Shown here in pieces: positions 51,241-60,405 of a stretch of DNA of 64,000 bases. Position 1 is the stretch's first letter. Every line of letters begins with the position of its first letter. Below the pieces are notes generated by a model. It ran no database searches and was not told the origin of the DNA. It saw only the letters and a list, made by a program, of their open reading frames with translations. The stretch comes from Microbacterium capsulatum (GTDB lineage: Bacteria > Actinomycetota > Actinomycetes > Actinomycetales > Microbacteriaceae), in NCBI RefSeq assembly GCF_030865425.1, contig NZ_JAVFCB010000001.1:359482-423481 (forward strand), given 5' to 3'. Made by a program: the position numbers and the translations under genes.

Positions 51241-52578
51241 ATGGACAAGCAGCGCGACTTCGTGCTGCGCACGATCGAGGAGCGCGGCGTCAAGTTCGTC
51301 CGGCTCTGGTTCACCGACGTCATCGGCACGCTGAAGTCCGTGGCGATCGCGCCGGCCGAGGTCGAGGGCGCCTTCGCGGAGGGTATCGGCTTCGACGGAT
51401 CCGCGATCGAGGGCCTCACCCGCACCTTCGAGTCCGACCTGCTCGCCCAGCCGGATCCCACGACCTTCCAGATCCTGCCGTGGCGCGGCGAGATCGACCC
51501 GACCGCCCGGATGTTCTGCGACCTGACCACGCCCGACGGGCGCCCCGCGGTCGCGGACCCGCGGCACGTGCTCAAGCGGACCCTCGCCAAGGCCGCGGAC
51601 GCCGGGTTCACGTTCTACACGCACCCCGAGATCGAGTTCTACCTGCTGAAGTCGTCGCAGTACGGTCCGGAGGGGCCGGTGCCGGTGGACTCCGCCGGCT
51701 ACTTCGACAACGTCCCCGGCGGCACTGCGCACGACTTCCGTCGTCGCTCGGTGCGTATGCTCGAGGACCTCGGGATCTCGGTCGAGTACAGCCATCACGA
51801 GGGCGGGCCGGGTCAGAACGAGATCGACCTGCGCTACGCCGACGCGCTGACCACCGCCGACAACATCATGACCTTCCGCACGGTGATCAAGGAGGTCGCG
51901 ATCGAGCAGGGCGTGTACGCGACGTTCATGCCGAAGCCGCTCAGCCACCATCCCGGCAGCGGCATGCACACGCACATGTCCCTGTTCGAGGGCGACATGA
52001 ACGCGTTCTTCGAAGAGGGCGCGAAGTACCAGATCTCGCGCACCGGACGGCAGTTCATCGCCGGCCTGCTGCGGCACGCGAACGAGATCTCCGCGGTCAC
52101 GAACCAGTTCGTGAACTCGTACAAACGGCTCTGGGGCGGCGACGAGGCGCCGAGCTTCGTCACCTGGGGGCACGCCAACCGCTCGGCACTCATCCGGGTG
52201 CCGATGTACAAGCCGAACAAGGGCCAGTCCACGCGCATCGAGTACCGCGCGCTCGACTCCGCGACGAACCCGTATCTCGCCTACGCGCTCATGCTCGCGG
52301 CGGGTCTGAAGGGCATCGAGGAGGGCTACGAGCTGCCGCCCGAGGCCGAGGACAACGTGTGGTCGCTGAGCGACGCCGAACGCCGTGCGCTGGGCTACGC
52401 GCCGCTGCCGGCGAGCCTCGACCACGCCCTCGAGTACATGGAGGAGTCGGAGCTCGTCGCCGAGACCCTCGGGGAGCAGGTCTTCAACTACGTGCTGCTG
52501 AACAAGCGCAAGGAGTGGGAGGCGTACCGCGGCCAGGTGACGCCGTTCGAGCTCAAGAGCAACCTCGAGCTGCTCTGA
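51241..52578 (+). CDS. glnA2: Glutamine synthetase type I, GlnA2
   Basis: A 445-residue GSI of the short alpha type (no 25-residue insertion). Landmarks: GFDGSAIEGLTRTFESDLL, metal site EIEFYLL, HHEGGPGQNEID, MHTHMSLFEGD and RIEYRALDSATNPYLAYALMLAAG. In Mycobacterium and Streptomyces GlnA2 is non-essential and of debated activity. The position corresponding to the adenylylation site reads EGYELPPEAEDN, retaining a Tyr. 5 bases after the small ORF and 10 before glnE. Confidence 0.94.
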   Translation: MDKQRDFVLRTIEERGVKFVRLWFTDVIGTLKSVAIAPAEVEGAFAEGIGFDGSAIEGLTRTFESDLLAQPDPTTFQILPWRGEIDPTARMFCDLTTPDGRPAVADPRHVLKRTLAKAADAGFTFYTHPEIEFYLLKSSQYGPEGPVPVDSAGYFDNVPGGTAHDFRRRSVRMLEDLGISVEYSHHEGGPGQNEIDLRYADALTTADNIMTFRTVIKEVAIEQGVYATFMPKPLSHHPGSGMHTHMSLFEGDMNAFFEEGAKYQISRTGRQFIAGLLRHANEISAVTNQFVNSYKRLWGGDEAPSFVTWGHANRSALIRVPMYKPNKGQSTRIEYRALDSATNPYLAYALMLAAGLKGIEEGYELPPEAEDNVWSLSDAERRALGYAPLPASLDHALEYMEESELVAETLGEQVFNYVLLNKRKEWEAYRGQVTPFELKSNLELL

Positions 52579-52588
52579 TCGGGGTGCA

Positions 52589-55570
52589 GTGCCCCGCTCG
52601 GACGATTCCCTCTCGCTGACCGCGCTCGCGCGCCTCGGCTTCGTCGGGCTGTCCGGCGCCGCCGCGGGGCTGCGCGAGCTGTCCGAGCTCACCGGGATCC
52701 CGGTGCCCGACCTCGTCGAGGGGCTGGTAAGCGCGGATCCGGACGCCGCCCTCGCCGGGCTCATCCGGGTGGGCCGGCGGGATCCTGATGCGCTCATCGC
52801 CGTGCTCCGGGGCGAGGGATCGCGGGCGCGTGCCTGGCGGGTGTTCGGGGCGTCCTCCGGCCTGGGCCGGTTCTTCGAGCGCCGTCCGGCACAGCTCGAC
52901 GTCCTCACCGAGGATCGGGAGGCGCTGCCCGCCGCCGCCGAGCTCCGCGACGACCTCCTCCGGGCGATCGGCGCCGCGGACGGCTTCGCGCGGTCCGGCG
53001 ACGACCAGGCGCGGATCGGGTTGCGGGTCGCCTATCGGCGGGCGATCGCCGGCATTGCGGCGTGGGATCTCGCGGCCGCGGATCCGGTCGCCGCCGTCGA
53101 CGCCGTGACCGCGGCCCTGGCCGACGCGGCGTCGGCCGCGCTGGAGGCCTCGCTCGCGATCGCGCGCACCGTGGTCGCCGGCGGATCCGCGGACGCCCGA
53201 CGCGAGGTCGCGCTCACCGAACTCGCCATCATCGGAATGGGCAAGACCGGGGCGCGCGAGCTGAACTACGTCAGCGACGTGGACGTCATCTTCGTCGCAG
53301 GCACCGCCGACGAGGAGGTCCTCCCCGAGGCGCGCGCGATCGACATCGCGACCCGGCTCGCCCGGGAGACGATGCGCGGCCTGGCCGGGATCGAGGCCGA
53401 GCCGCCGCTCTGGGAGGTCGACGCCGCGCTGCGCCCCGAGGGCAAGCAGGGCGCACTCGTGCGCTCGCTCTCCTCGCACGTCGCCTACTACGACCGGTGG
53501 GCGAAGAGCTGGGAGTTCCAGGCGCTGCTCAAGGCGCGCGCGATCGCCGGCGATGCTGCGCTCGGACGTCGCTACATCGAGGCCGTGCAGCCCAAGGTCT
53601 GGTCGAGCGCCGCGCGCGAGGACTTCGTCGGCAGTGTGCAGCGCATGCGCGAGCGCGTCACCGAGCACATCGACCCCGACGACGTGCCGTACCAGCTCAA
53701 GCTCGGCCCGGGCGGCCTGCGCGACATCGAGTTCACCGTGCAGCTGCTGCAGCTCGTGCACGGGCTCACGGATCCCGACATCCGCACGCAGGGGACGCTC
53801 GAGTCCCTCGACGCTCTCGTCTTCGGCGGCTACATCGGCCGCGCCGAGGCGGGGCTGTTCGCGCACGACTACCGGGTGCTCCGACTCGTCGAGCACCGGC
53901 TGCAGCTGCGCGAGATGCAGCGCACGCATCTCGTGCCGAGGGACGACGACGCCCGCCGCATCCTCGCCCGGGCGACCGGGCTCGCCGAGACGGCGGACGG
54001 GATCTGGAAGGTCTGGGAGGACGTGCGCCGAGAGGTGCGCGACCTGCACACCCGGCTGTTCTACCGGCCGCTGCTGAGCGCCGTGGCATCGCTGCCCGAA
54101 GAGGAGCGGGTGCTCTCGACGGATCAGGCGCACGACCGCCTCGCCGCGATCGGCTTCCGGGATCCGGCCGGCGCGCTCCGCCACATCGGCGCGCTCACGA
54201 GCGGGCTCAGCCGCAAGACCACGATCCAGAAGCACCTCATGCCGGTCATGGTGCGCTGGTTCGCGGACGGAACGGATCCCGACTACGGGCTCGTCGCGTT
54301 CCGCCGGATCAGCGAGCGGCTCGGCGACACCCCGTGGTTCCTGCGGATGCTGCGCGACTCCTCCGGCGCGGCCGAGCGGCTCACCCGGGTGCTGTCCACG
54401 TCGCGGTACATCGGCGAGCTGATGGAGTGGATCCCCGAGTCCGTCGCCTGGCTGGAGAGCACCGAGCAGCTCACGCCCCGCCCGTGGCAGGCACTCGACG
54501 AGGAGGCGCGCGCGATCCAGACCCGGCACGACACGATCGTCGACGCGATGCGGTCGGTGCGGGCGCTGCGCCGCCGCGAGCTGCTGCGCGCGGCGATGGG
54601 AGCGGTGCTCGACGTCCTCACGATCGACGACGTGGCCGTCGCGCTCACCGAGATCACCGAGGCGACGATCCAGGCCGCGCTGCGGGCGGTCCGCCGTGAC
54701 GTCGTGCCGTCCGAGGACGACGCGCTCGACTTCTCCGTCATCGCGATGGGCCGCTTCGGCGGCGCGGAACTCGGGTTCGGATCCGACGCGGACGTGCTGT
54801 TCGTCTACGACGCGAACGGCGTGGATCCGCAGCGCGCCCAGCAGCTCTCGGCGCGTATCGTCGCGGGGCTCAGGGAGCACCTGGCCGACCACCGACTGCC
54901 CCTCGATCTCGACGCCGACCTGCGCCCCGAAGGCCGCAACGGTCCGCTCGTGCGCAGCTTCGACGCCTACGCCGCGTACTACGAGCGCTGGTCGCTGTCG
55001 TGGGAGGCGCAGGCGCTGCTGCGCGCGCGTGGCGTCGCCGGCAGCCACAAGCTCATCGACCGGTTCATGACGCTGGCGGACGGCGTCCGCTACCCCGAAG
55101 CGCTCGATCTGGCGTCGCTCCGCGAGATCAAGCGGATCAAGGCGCGGGTGGAGGGGGAGCGGCTGCCGCAGGGCGTTGATCCCCGCCGGCACCTCAAGCT
55201 GGGCCCCGGAACGCTCAGCGATGTGGAGTGGCTGATCCAGATCGTGCAGCTGCAGCACGCGCACGCCGTGCCGGCGCTGCGAACGACCTCGACCTTGAGC
55301 GCTCTGAGCGTGGCCGTCGAAGCGGGGTTCGTGCCTGCGCCGGCAGGCGAGCGGCTGGAGGAGGCGTGGCGGCTGTCCAGCCGGCTGCGCTCCGCGATGA
55401 CCCTGTTGACCGGCCAGACGAAGGATGTCCTGCCGGTCGACGTCCGCGAGCTCGACGGCGTCGGCCGGATCCTCGGTTATCCCGACCGCGCCGCGAGCGC
55501 CCTCGAGGACGATTACCTCGGCGTGACCCGCCGCGCCCGCCGCGACTTCGAGAAGCTGTTCTACGGCTGA
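52589..55570 (+). CDS. glnE: Glutamine synthetase adenylyltransferase
   Basis: A 993-residue bifunctional enzyme that adenylylates and deadenylylates glutamine synthetase according to nitrogen status. Two nucleotidyltransferase domains are visible: GMGKTGARELNYVSDVDVIFV (deadenylylase half, near residue 213) and MGRFGGAELGFGSDADVLFVY (adenylylase half, near residue 720), each with the GxS/DxD pattern. The helical domain between and the C-terminal LKLGPGTLSDVEWLIQ are complete. GTG 52589 follows glnA2 by 10 bases. Confidence 0.95.
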   Translation: MPRSDDSLSLTALARLGFVGLSGAAAGLRELSELTGIPVPDLVEGLVSADPDAALAGLIRVGRRDPDALIAVLRGEGSRARAWRVFGASSGLGRFFERRPAQLDVLTEDREALPAAAELRDDLLRAIGAADGFARSGDDQARIGLRVAYRRAIAGIAAWDLAAADPVAAVDAVTAALADAASAALEASLAIARTVVAGGSADARREVALTELAIIGMGKTGARELNYVSDVDVIFVAGTADEEVLPEARAIDIATRLARETMRGLAGIEAEPPLWEVDAALRPEGKQGALVRSLSSHVAYYDRWAKSWEFQALLKARAIAGDAALGRRYIEAVQPKVWSSAAREDFVGSVQRMRERVTEHIDPDDVPYQLKLGPGGLRDIEFTVQLLQLVHGLTDPDIRTQGTLESLDALVFGGYIGRAEAGLFAHDYRVLRLVEHRLQLREMQRTHLVPRDDDARRILARATGLAETADGIWKVWEDVRREVRDLHTRLFYRPLLSAVASLPEEERVLSTDQAHDRLAAIGFRDPAGALRHIGALTSGLSRKTTIQKHLMPVMVRWFADGTDPDYGLVAFRRISERLGDTPWFLRMLRDSSGAAERLTRVLSTSRYIGELMEWIPESVAWLESTEQLTPRPWQALDEEARAIQTRHDTIVDAMRSVRALRRRELLRAAMGAVLDVLTIDDVAVALTEITEATIQAALRAVRRDVVPSEDDALDFSVIAMGRFGGAELGFGSDADVLFVYDANGVDPQRAQQLSARIVAGLREHLADHRLPLDLDADLRPEGRNGPLVRSFDAYAAYYERWSLSWEAQALLRARGVAGSHKLIDRFMTLADGVRYPEALDLASLREIKRIKARVEGERLPQGVDPRRHLKLGPGTLSDVEWLIQIVQLQHAHAVPALRTTSTLSALSVAVEAGFVPAPAGERLEEAWRLSSRLRSAMTLLTGQTKDVLPVDVRELDGVGRILGYPDRAASALEDDYLGVTRRARRDFEKLFYG

Positions 55571-55620
55571 GCGGGTCTCGTCCGGAAGTCAAGCCCCTTT
55601 CCTCCGACCGTCGGCGCATC

Positions 55621-55626
55621 TAGCGT
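55621..55626 (+). promoter_or_regulatory. -10 box TAGCGT for the 59-residue ORF
   Basis: TAGCGT with 7 nt to ATG 55634. Confidence 0.5.
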
Positions 55627-55633
55627 GCCTGAG

Positions 55634-55813
55634 ATGAGCACGGTGGATCCGGCGCTGGGCGCCGCAGGGGATGGGTCGGACTGGGCGGGCGCGGTGGCCA
55701 GGCACTGGCACCCGTACGTTCCCAGCCCGGAGACGAAGGCGCGCATGGACGCCCTGGAACGACGGGGAGGCAAGCCGGTTCCGATCCCCAGCTCACCGCC
55801 GCTCGGCGGGTGA
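55634..55813 (+). CDS. Small hypothetical protein
   Basis: A 59-residue reading frame with a good -10 at leaderless spacing and a terminator right after it, which together make a real gene likely. The sequence (WAGAVARHWHPYVPSPETKARMDALERR and a Pro-rich tail) has no recognised domain. GTG 55625 lies in frame but overlaps the -10 box. Confidence 0.5.
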   Translation: MSTVDPALGAAGDGSDWAGAVARHWHPYVPSPETKARMDALERRGGKPVPIPSSPPLGG

Positions 55814-55822
55814 GAGGCAGCA

Positions 55823-55854
55823 CGGTGCCCGCCCCCGAAAGGGAGCGGGCACCG
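55823..55854. terminator. Hairpin terminator
   Basis: Arms CGGTGCCCGC (55823-55832) and GCGGGCACCG (55845-55854), extended by CCC/GGG across one mismatch with a GAAA tetraloop. Confidence 0.78.
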
Positions 55855-55888
55855 GGGTCCTGCTCGGCCGAAGGGCCTGCGCGTCGGC

Positions 55889-56329
55889 TCAGCCCTCGGC
55901 GTCGTTCGATCCGCCGGACTTCTGACCGCCGTCGTGACCGCCGTGGTGGTGGTGCGGCATGGCGGCGTCAGCGGTGACCGTCGTGTAGTCCGCGCTCACC
56001 TCGAACCGGGTCCGGGTGGAACCGGATGTGACGACGACGTCGAACGAGCCGTCCGCGTCCTTCCACGACCGCTTCACCGTGGCCCCCGGGTCCTTCGCGG
56101 TGACGGCCGCGGTGACCTTCGCCAGTTCATCGGCGGAGAGCGCCGTGTGCTGCCGGTCGCCCTTGCCCGTGCGGCCGTGGTGCGTGCCGGCATGGCCCGC
56201 ACTGCTGCCGGTGCTGGGAGACGGGCTCGGCAGGGTGGCGGCGCTGGCGACGGCGGCAGTCCCGCCGGCGAGGGCGAGTGCGACCGCCACGGTCGCCGCG
56301 GTGTAGCCGATGCGCTTGCTGACCTTCAT
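55889..56329 (-). CDS. Secreted PepSY-like protein with histidine-rich segments
   Basis: A 146-residue exported protein. Residues 1-31 are a signal peptide (MKVSKRIGYTAATVAVALALAG, cleavage near ASAATL). A linker contains HAGTHHGR; the middle (ALSADELAKVTAAVTAKDPGATVKRSW, then GSFDVVVTSGSTRTRFEV) resembles a PepSY domain. The tail MPHHHHGGHDGG is His-rich and could bind metal. ATG 56329 has AAGGAA 11 nt upstream. It stands alone, convergent with the small ORF. Confidence 0.78.
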   Translation of the reverse strand: MKVSKRIGYTAATVAVALALAGGTAAVASAATLPSPSPSTGSSAGHAGTHHGRTGKGDRQHTALSADELAKVTAAVTAKDPGATVKRSWKDADGSFDVVVTSGSTRTRFEVSADYTTVTADAAMPHHHHGGHDGGQKSGGSNDAEG

Positions 56330-56497
56330 AGAGGGGGTTCCTTCCGATCGGATCGCGCGGCATGCGCCAGGCGACTCGATCGAGTGTGCACAGCGAAGAT
56401 GTCCCCGCCCTATCGGTCGGATGAGCGCCCGGTGGGAGAACGATGTGCGTGCCGTGACCGCCATCGACGGCGGCCGGCCCGTCCCGCCCGAACGGGA

Positions 56498-56541
56498 CGG
56501 AGCCCCCGTCCTGCTCGGGGGAACGCAGGACGGGGGCTCCG
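56498..56541. terminator. Terminator of glnA
   Basis: 15-bp perfect arms (56498-56512 and 56527-56541) with a 14-nt loop, just after the glnA stop on the minus strand. Confidence 0.8.
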
Positions 56542-56571
56542 TGGTCTCAGGCCGGCGTGAACCGGGGCCGT

Positions 56572-57996
56572 TCAGACGCCGTAGTACAGCTCGTACTCGT
56601 ACGGGTGCGGGCGCTGGGCCATCGGCAGGATCTCGTTGTTGTACTTGTAGTCGATCCAGGTCTGGATGAGCTCCTCGGTGAACACGCCGCCCTCGAGCAG
56701 GAAGTCGTGGTCGTTGCGGAGCGCCTCGAGCGAGTCCAGGAGCGAGTTCGGCACCTGGGGGATGTTCTTGGCCTCCTCCGGCGGGAGCTCGTAGAGGTCC
56801 TTGTCGATCGGCTCCATCGGCTCGATGCGGTTGCGGATGCCGTCCAGGCCCGCCATCATCTGCGCGGCGAAGGCGAGGTACGGGTTGCCCGAGGCATCCG
56901 GCACGCGGAACTCGATGCGCTTGGCCTTCGGGTTCGAGCCGGTCAGCGGGATGCGGATCGCCGCGGAGCGGTTGCCGGCGGAGTACGCCAGGTTCACGGG
57001 GGCCTCGAAGTGCTTCACCAGACGGTGGTAGCTGTTCAGCGAGGGGTTGGTGAAGGCGAGCACGGCGTGGGCGTGCTTGAGCAGGCCGCCGATGTACCAG
57101 CGGGCGATGTCGCTGAGCTGGCCGTAGCCGTTCTCGTCGAAGAACAGCGGCTCGCCGTCGAGCCACAGCGACTGATGGGTGTGCATGCCCGAGCCGTTGT
57201 CGCCGTACAGCGGCTTCGGCATGAACGTGACCGTCTTGCCCCAGGCCTCGGCCGTGTTCTTGATGATGTACTTGAACTTCAGGATGTCGTCGGCCGCGTG
57301 CACCATGGTGTCGAAGCGGTAGTTGATCTCCTGCTGACCGGCCGTGCCGACCTCGTGGTGCGAACGCTCGAGGTGGAAGCCCGCGTCGATCAGGCGCAGC
57401 GTCATGTCGTCGCGGAGGTCGGCGGTCTTGTCCACCGGCGCGACGGGGAAGTAGCCGCCCTTGAACGGGGTCTTGTTGGCGAGGTTACCGCCCTCCTCCT
57501 CGCGACCGCTGTTCCACGCGGCCTCCTCGGAGTCGACCTTGTAGAAGCTCTCCCCGGCGGTGACCGAGTAGCGCACGTCGTCGAAGATGTAGAACTCGGC
57601 CTCGGGAGCGAAGTACGCGGTGTCCGCGATGCCGGTCGAGGCGAGGTACTTCTCCGCCTTCTTGGCGACCTGGCGCGGGTCCTTGCTGTAGATCTCGCCC
57701 GTGCGCGGGTTGTAGATGTCGAACACCATGACGAGCGTGCTCGCCTCGCGGAACGGGTCGACGTAGGCCGTGGTCACGTCCGGGATGAGCTGCATGTCAG
57801 ACTCGTGGATCGACGCGAAGCCGCGGATCGAGGATCCGTCGAAGAGCTGGCCGTTCACGAAGAAGTCCTCGTCGACCGTGGCCGCCGGGATGTTGAAGTG
57901 CTGCTGCACGCCGGGGAGGTCGGTGAACCGGATGTCGAGGAACTTGATGTCGTTGTCGCGGATGTAGGCGAGCACTTCAGCGGGAGAGGTGAACAT
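56572..57996 (-). CDS. glnA: Glutamine synthetase type I, principal GlnA
   Basis: A 474-residue GSI-beta enzyme, the main ammonium-assimilating glutamine synthetase. [52 protein letters not shown] and [23 protein letters not shown] are all present. The adenylylation Tyr is in [10 protein letters not shown] near residue 404, the target of GlnE. ATG 57996 has CAGGAG upstream. Convergent arrangement around the glnE block as in M. tuberculosis (glnA1, glnE, glnA2). Confidence 0.96.
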   Translation of the reverse strand: MFTSPAEVLAYIRDNDIKFLDIRFTDLPGVQQHFNIPAATVDEDFFVNGQLFDGSSIRGFASIHESDMQLIPDVTTAYVDPFREASTLVMVFDIYNPRTGEIYSKDPRQVAKKAEKYLASTGIADTAYFAPEAEFYIFDDVRYSVTAGESFYKVDSEEAAWNSGREEEGGNLANKTPFKGGYFPVAPVDKTADLRDDMTLRLIDAGFHLERSHHEVGTAGQQEINYRFDTMVHAADDILKFKYIIKNTAEAWGKTVTFMPKPLYGDNGSGMHTHQSLWLDGEPLFFDENGYGQLSDIARWYIGGLLKHAHAVLAFTNPSLNSYHRLVKHFEAPVNLAYSAGNRSAAIRIPLTGSNPKAKRIEFRVPDASGNPYLAFAAQMMAGLDGIRNRIEPMEPIDKDLYELPPEEAKNIPQVPNSLLDSLEALRNDHDFLLEGGVFTEELIQTWIDYKYNNEILPMAQRPHPYEYELYYGV

Positions 57997-58150
57997 TCAT
58001 GAACTCCTGAGGGAACGGGTGCGGTCGAGCGACCTGCAAGCAGGTTACGGGGGAGGGATGACGTCGCCGTGTCTGGAATGTTTCCGGCGTGTTACGGGCC
58101 GGGGCGGATCCGCTGGGCGTGCGGCGCAGGGGACGAACGGCCCGGTCGCC

Positions 58151-58156
58151 TAGGCT
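58151..58156 (+). promoter_or_regulatory. -10 box TAGGCT for the RDD gene
   Basis: TAGGCT with 6 nt (GGAGGG) to ATG 58163; the gap also resembles a Shine-Dalgarno. Confidence 0.6.
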
Positions 58157-58162
58157 GGAGGG

Positions 58163-58591
58163 ATGTCCGATCCCGCGCAGAAGTTCCCCGGCGAACGCCT
58201 CGGCCTCCCGCAGACGGGGCCGGGCAGCATCGGACGGATCGGCCGGCGGATCGCCGCCCTCGCGATCGACTACGTCGCCGCGACGATCATCGCGAGCGCG
58301 TTCCTCGGGTTCCGTCAGTTCGATCTGCCGAAGGAGGCGGGGCTCACGCAGTTCGCGCCGATGATCGTGTTCGCGGTGCTGCAGATCCTGTTCATCCCCA
58401 CGATCGGCGGCAGCCCCGGCCATCGCATCGTCGGGATGCGCCTGGTCATGCTGAACGGCACGTGGGTGGGGCTCTGGCGCCCCATCGTGCGCACCCTGCT
58501 GCTCGTGTTCGTCATCCCGGCCGTCGTCTTCGACGCGGATCAGCGCGGGCTGCACGACAAGGCGGTCGGGACCGTTCTGATCCGCGCGTAG
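58163..58591 (+). CDS. RDD family membrane protein
   Basis: A 142-residue protein with three membrane helices (RIAALAIDYVAATIIASAFL, APMIVFAVLQILFIPTI, IVRTLLLVFVIPAVVF) and the RDD pattern GRRIAALAIDY, GGSPGHRIVGMRLV and DQRGLHDKAVGTVLI. Located divergent to glnA, as in many actinobacteria. Function unproven, perhaps ion transport. Confidence 0.88.
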   Translation: MSDPAQKFPGERLGLPQTGPGSIGRIGRRIAALAIDYVAATIIASAFLGFRQFDLPKEAGLTQFAPMIVFAVLQILFIPTIGGSPGHRIVGMRLVMLNGTWVGLWRPIVRTLLLVFVIPAVVFDADQRGLHDKAVGTVLIRA

Positions 58592-58600
58592 CGCTCTTCC

Positions 58601-59830
58601 TCATCCCCGCGGGTCGGTGGCGCGCCCGGCCCACGGATCGTAGTCCGCGATCAGCCGCTCCTGGGCGGGCCGAGCCTCCTCCGGAACGTGCTGCAGATTC
58701 ACCCGGACGCGGTACCAGAGCGAGCTCGAGCCGCGCATGCCGTCCACCAGGACGTCCGCAGGTTGCAGGAGCGCCGCGACCTCCGGGTGCTGTCCGCGCC
58801 ATGTCTCCACGGCCGCCAGGGACTCGGGCTTCGTCTTCGTGCGGGCGATCTCGATCAGCGGCATCGTCGAGACGCGGCGGCCCGTTCCGTCCGAGCCGCG
58901 GGGAGGCTTCTCCGCCGGGCCGAGTTCGTCCGCGAGGGCGAGCAGTCCGGACAGCGATCCGACCGAGGCGTCGATCCCGGCATGCGGATCGCCGATCTCC
59001 GCGTACCGCGCGAGCACCGTCCGCATCGTGAACTCCTCGGGCCGGCGCAGCCGCAGCTCGTCCCATCCGAGCGGGGTGGAGACGCGGGCATCCGGAAGCG
59101 GTCGGATCGAGTAGGCGGAGGCCACGGTCCGGTCCTTGGCGTTCTGGTTGAAGTCCACGAACACGCTCTCGCCGCGCTCCTCCTTCCACCACCGGGCCGT
59201 GGCGAGCCCCGGCGCGCGGTTCTCGACCTCCCGCGCCGCCGTCTGCGCAGCGAGACGGACCGCGGCGAAATCCTCCTCGGGACGGATCCGGGTGAGGATG
59301 TGGATCCCCCGGGACCCGCTCGTCTTCGGCCACCCGGCGAGGCCGTGGTCTTCGAGCACATCGCGCACGACGAACGCGACATCGACGAGCTGCGACCAGT
59401 CCACGCCGGGCATCGGGTCGAGGTCGACGCGGAGCTCGTCCGGGTGCTCCAGGTCGGAGGCCTGCACCGCGTGCGGGTTGAGATCGAGGCAGCCGAGGTT
59501 AGCGACCCACGCGAGACCGGCGGCATCCGTCACGACCGCCTCCTCTGCCGACCGGCCAGAGGCGTAGTGGAGCACCGCTGTGCCGATGTAGTCCGGATGC
59601 GCTCCGACGCGCTTCTGGAAGAACGGCTCCGCGTCGATGCCCTTGACGAAGCGCTTGAGCACCATCGGCCGGCCGCCGGCACCGCGCAGCGCTCCGTCCG
59701 CGACCGCGAGGTAGTACGTGACGATGTCGAGCTTCGTGATCCCGGCGCGGGGGAAGACGACCTTGTCGGGATGCGAGACCCGCACGGGAAGGCCCTCGAC
59801 ATCGACGAACGTCTCCGCTCTGCCTGTCAT
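58601..59830 (-). CDS. Stand-alone LigD-type polymerase/primase domain protein
   Basis: A 409-residue protein matching the polymerase (archaeo-eukaryotic primase) module of LigD, used in non-homologous end joining. HPDKVVFPRAGITKLDIVTYY opens it; the catalytic DLDP lies in ELRVDLDPMPG; KTSGSRGIHILTRI and SVFVDFNQNAKDRTVASAYS follow. The ligase and phosphoesterase modules are absent and no Ku gene is in the window. The last about 110 residues after the polymerase core (from IEIARTKTKPESL) form an extension I do not recognise. ATG 59830 is leaderless. Confidence 0.86.
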   Translation of the reverse strand: MTGRAETFVDVEGLPVRVSHPDKVVFPRAGITKLDIVTYYLAVADGALRGAGGRPMVLKRFVKGIDAEPFFQKRVGAHPDYIGTAVLHYASGRSAEEAVVTDAAGLAWVANLGCLDLNPHAVQASDLEHPDELRVDLDPMPGVDWSQLVDVAFVVRDVLEDHGLAGWPKTSGSRGIHILTRIRPEEDFAAVRLAAQTAAREVENRAPGLATARWWKEERGESVFVDFNQNAKDRTVASAYSIRPLPDARVSTPLGWDELRLRRPEEFTMRTVLARYAEIGDPHAGIDASVGSLSGLLALADELGPAEKPPRGSDGTGRRVSTMPLIEIARTKTKPESLAAVETWRGQHPEVAALLQPADVLVDGMRGSSSLWYRVRVNLQHVPEEARPAQERLIADYDPWAGRATDPRG

Positions 59831-59836
59831 CCCTCC

Positions 59837-59842
59837 ACGCTA
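59837..59842 (-). promoter_or_regulatory. -10 box TAGCGT for the LigD-like gene
   Basis: Minus-strand TAGCGT with 6 nt to ATG 59830. Confidence 0.6.
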
Positions 59843-59897
59843 GACGGCGGAGGATGCCGTGGCCAGGGGCGCGTGCCGGCGGGTGGCTGCGCGCGCC

Positions 59898-60380
59898 TCA
59901 GACCTCTTCGTGGCCGCGGTTGATCCGCCGGAACGTCTTCGGAGCCTTGCCGCCCAGGAACGAGCGCGCGGGGTCGATCGCGAAGCCCTGACGCAGCGCC
60001 TCCCGGCCGATCAGCATCCGGAACCCCATCTCGCTGCGGTTGCTGAGCGTGACCTCCGCCGTGATCCGCTTCCCGACGAGGATCAGGTCGAGGAGGACGA
60101 CGAGTCGGCTCTGCGCGTGTCCCGACGACGAGCGGACGTCGCGGCGGTCGAACACCGGCAGCTCCACGGGGACGAACTCGTGCGCGCCCTGCCACGGGCG
60201 CACGTCGAAGCGCACCCAGGGGATCCCGTCCCGCTCGAACTCGTGGATGTGCTGCGCGTGCAGGGAGGAGCTGCGGGCGCCGGTGTCGATCTTGGCCTTG
60301 ATCCACGGAATTCCGACGTCGGGGAGGGTCACCCACTCGCGCCACCCGATAAGGGTGCTTGAATTGGGAGATCGGTCCAC
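59898..60380 (-). CDS. Retropepsin-like putative zinc/aspartyl protease (RimB/DUF785 family)
   Basis: A 160-residue protein of the ATP-dependent zinc protease/RimB family. The aspartyl-protease-like motif is KAKIDTGARSSSLHA, then EVTLSNRSEMGFRMLIGREAL with the conserved NR and GR pair. In Pseudomonas the homologue RimB works with RimK on poly-glutamate tails of ribosomal protein S6. Here it is divergent to a rimK gene with only 25 bases between the starts. GTG 60380 is supported by CAGGAT 6 nt upstream. Confidence 0.85.
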   Translation of the reverse strand: MDRSPNSSTLIGWREWVTLPDVGIPWIKAKIDTGARSSSLHAQHIHEFERDGIPWVRFDVRPWQGAHEFVPVELPVFDRRDVRSSSGHAQSRLVVLLDLILVGKRITAEVTLSNRSEMGFRMLIGREALRQGFAIDPARSFLGGKAPKTFRRINRGHEEV

Positions 60381-60386
60381 ACACAC

Positions 60387-60392
60387 ATCCTG
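60387..60392 (-). promoter_or_regulatory. -10 box CAGGAT for the RimB-like gene
   Basis: Minus-strand CAGGAT with 6 nt to GTG 60380. It lies within the leader of rimK, so the two divergent transcripts start within about 30 bp. Confidence 0.5.
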
Positions 60393-60405
60393 GCAGGAAA
60401 TCACC

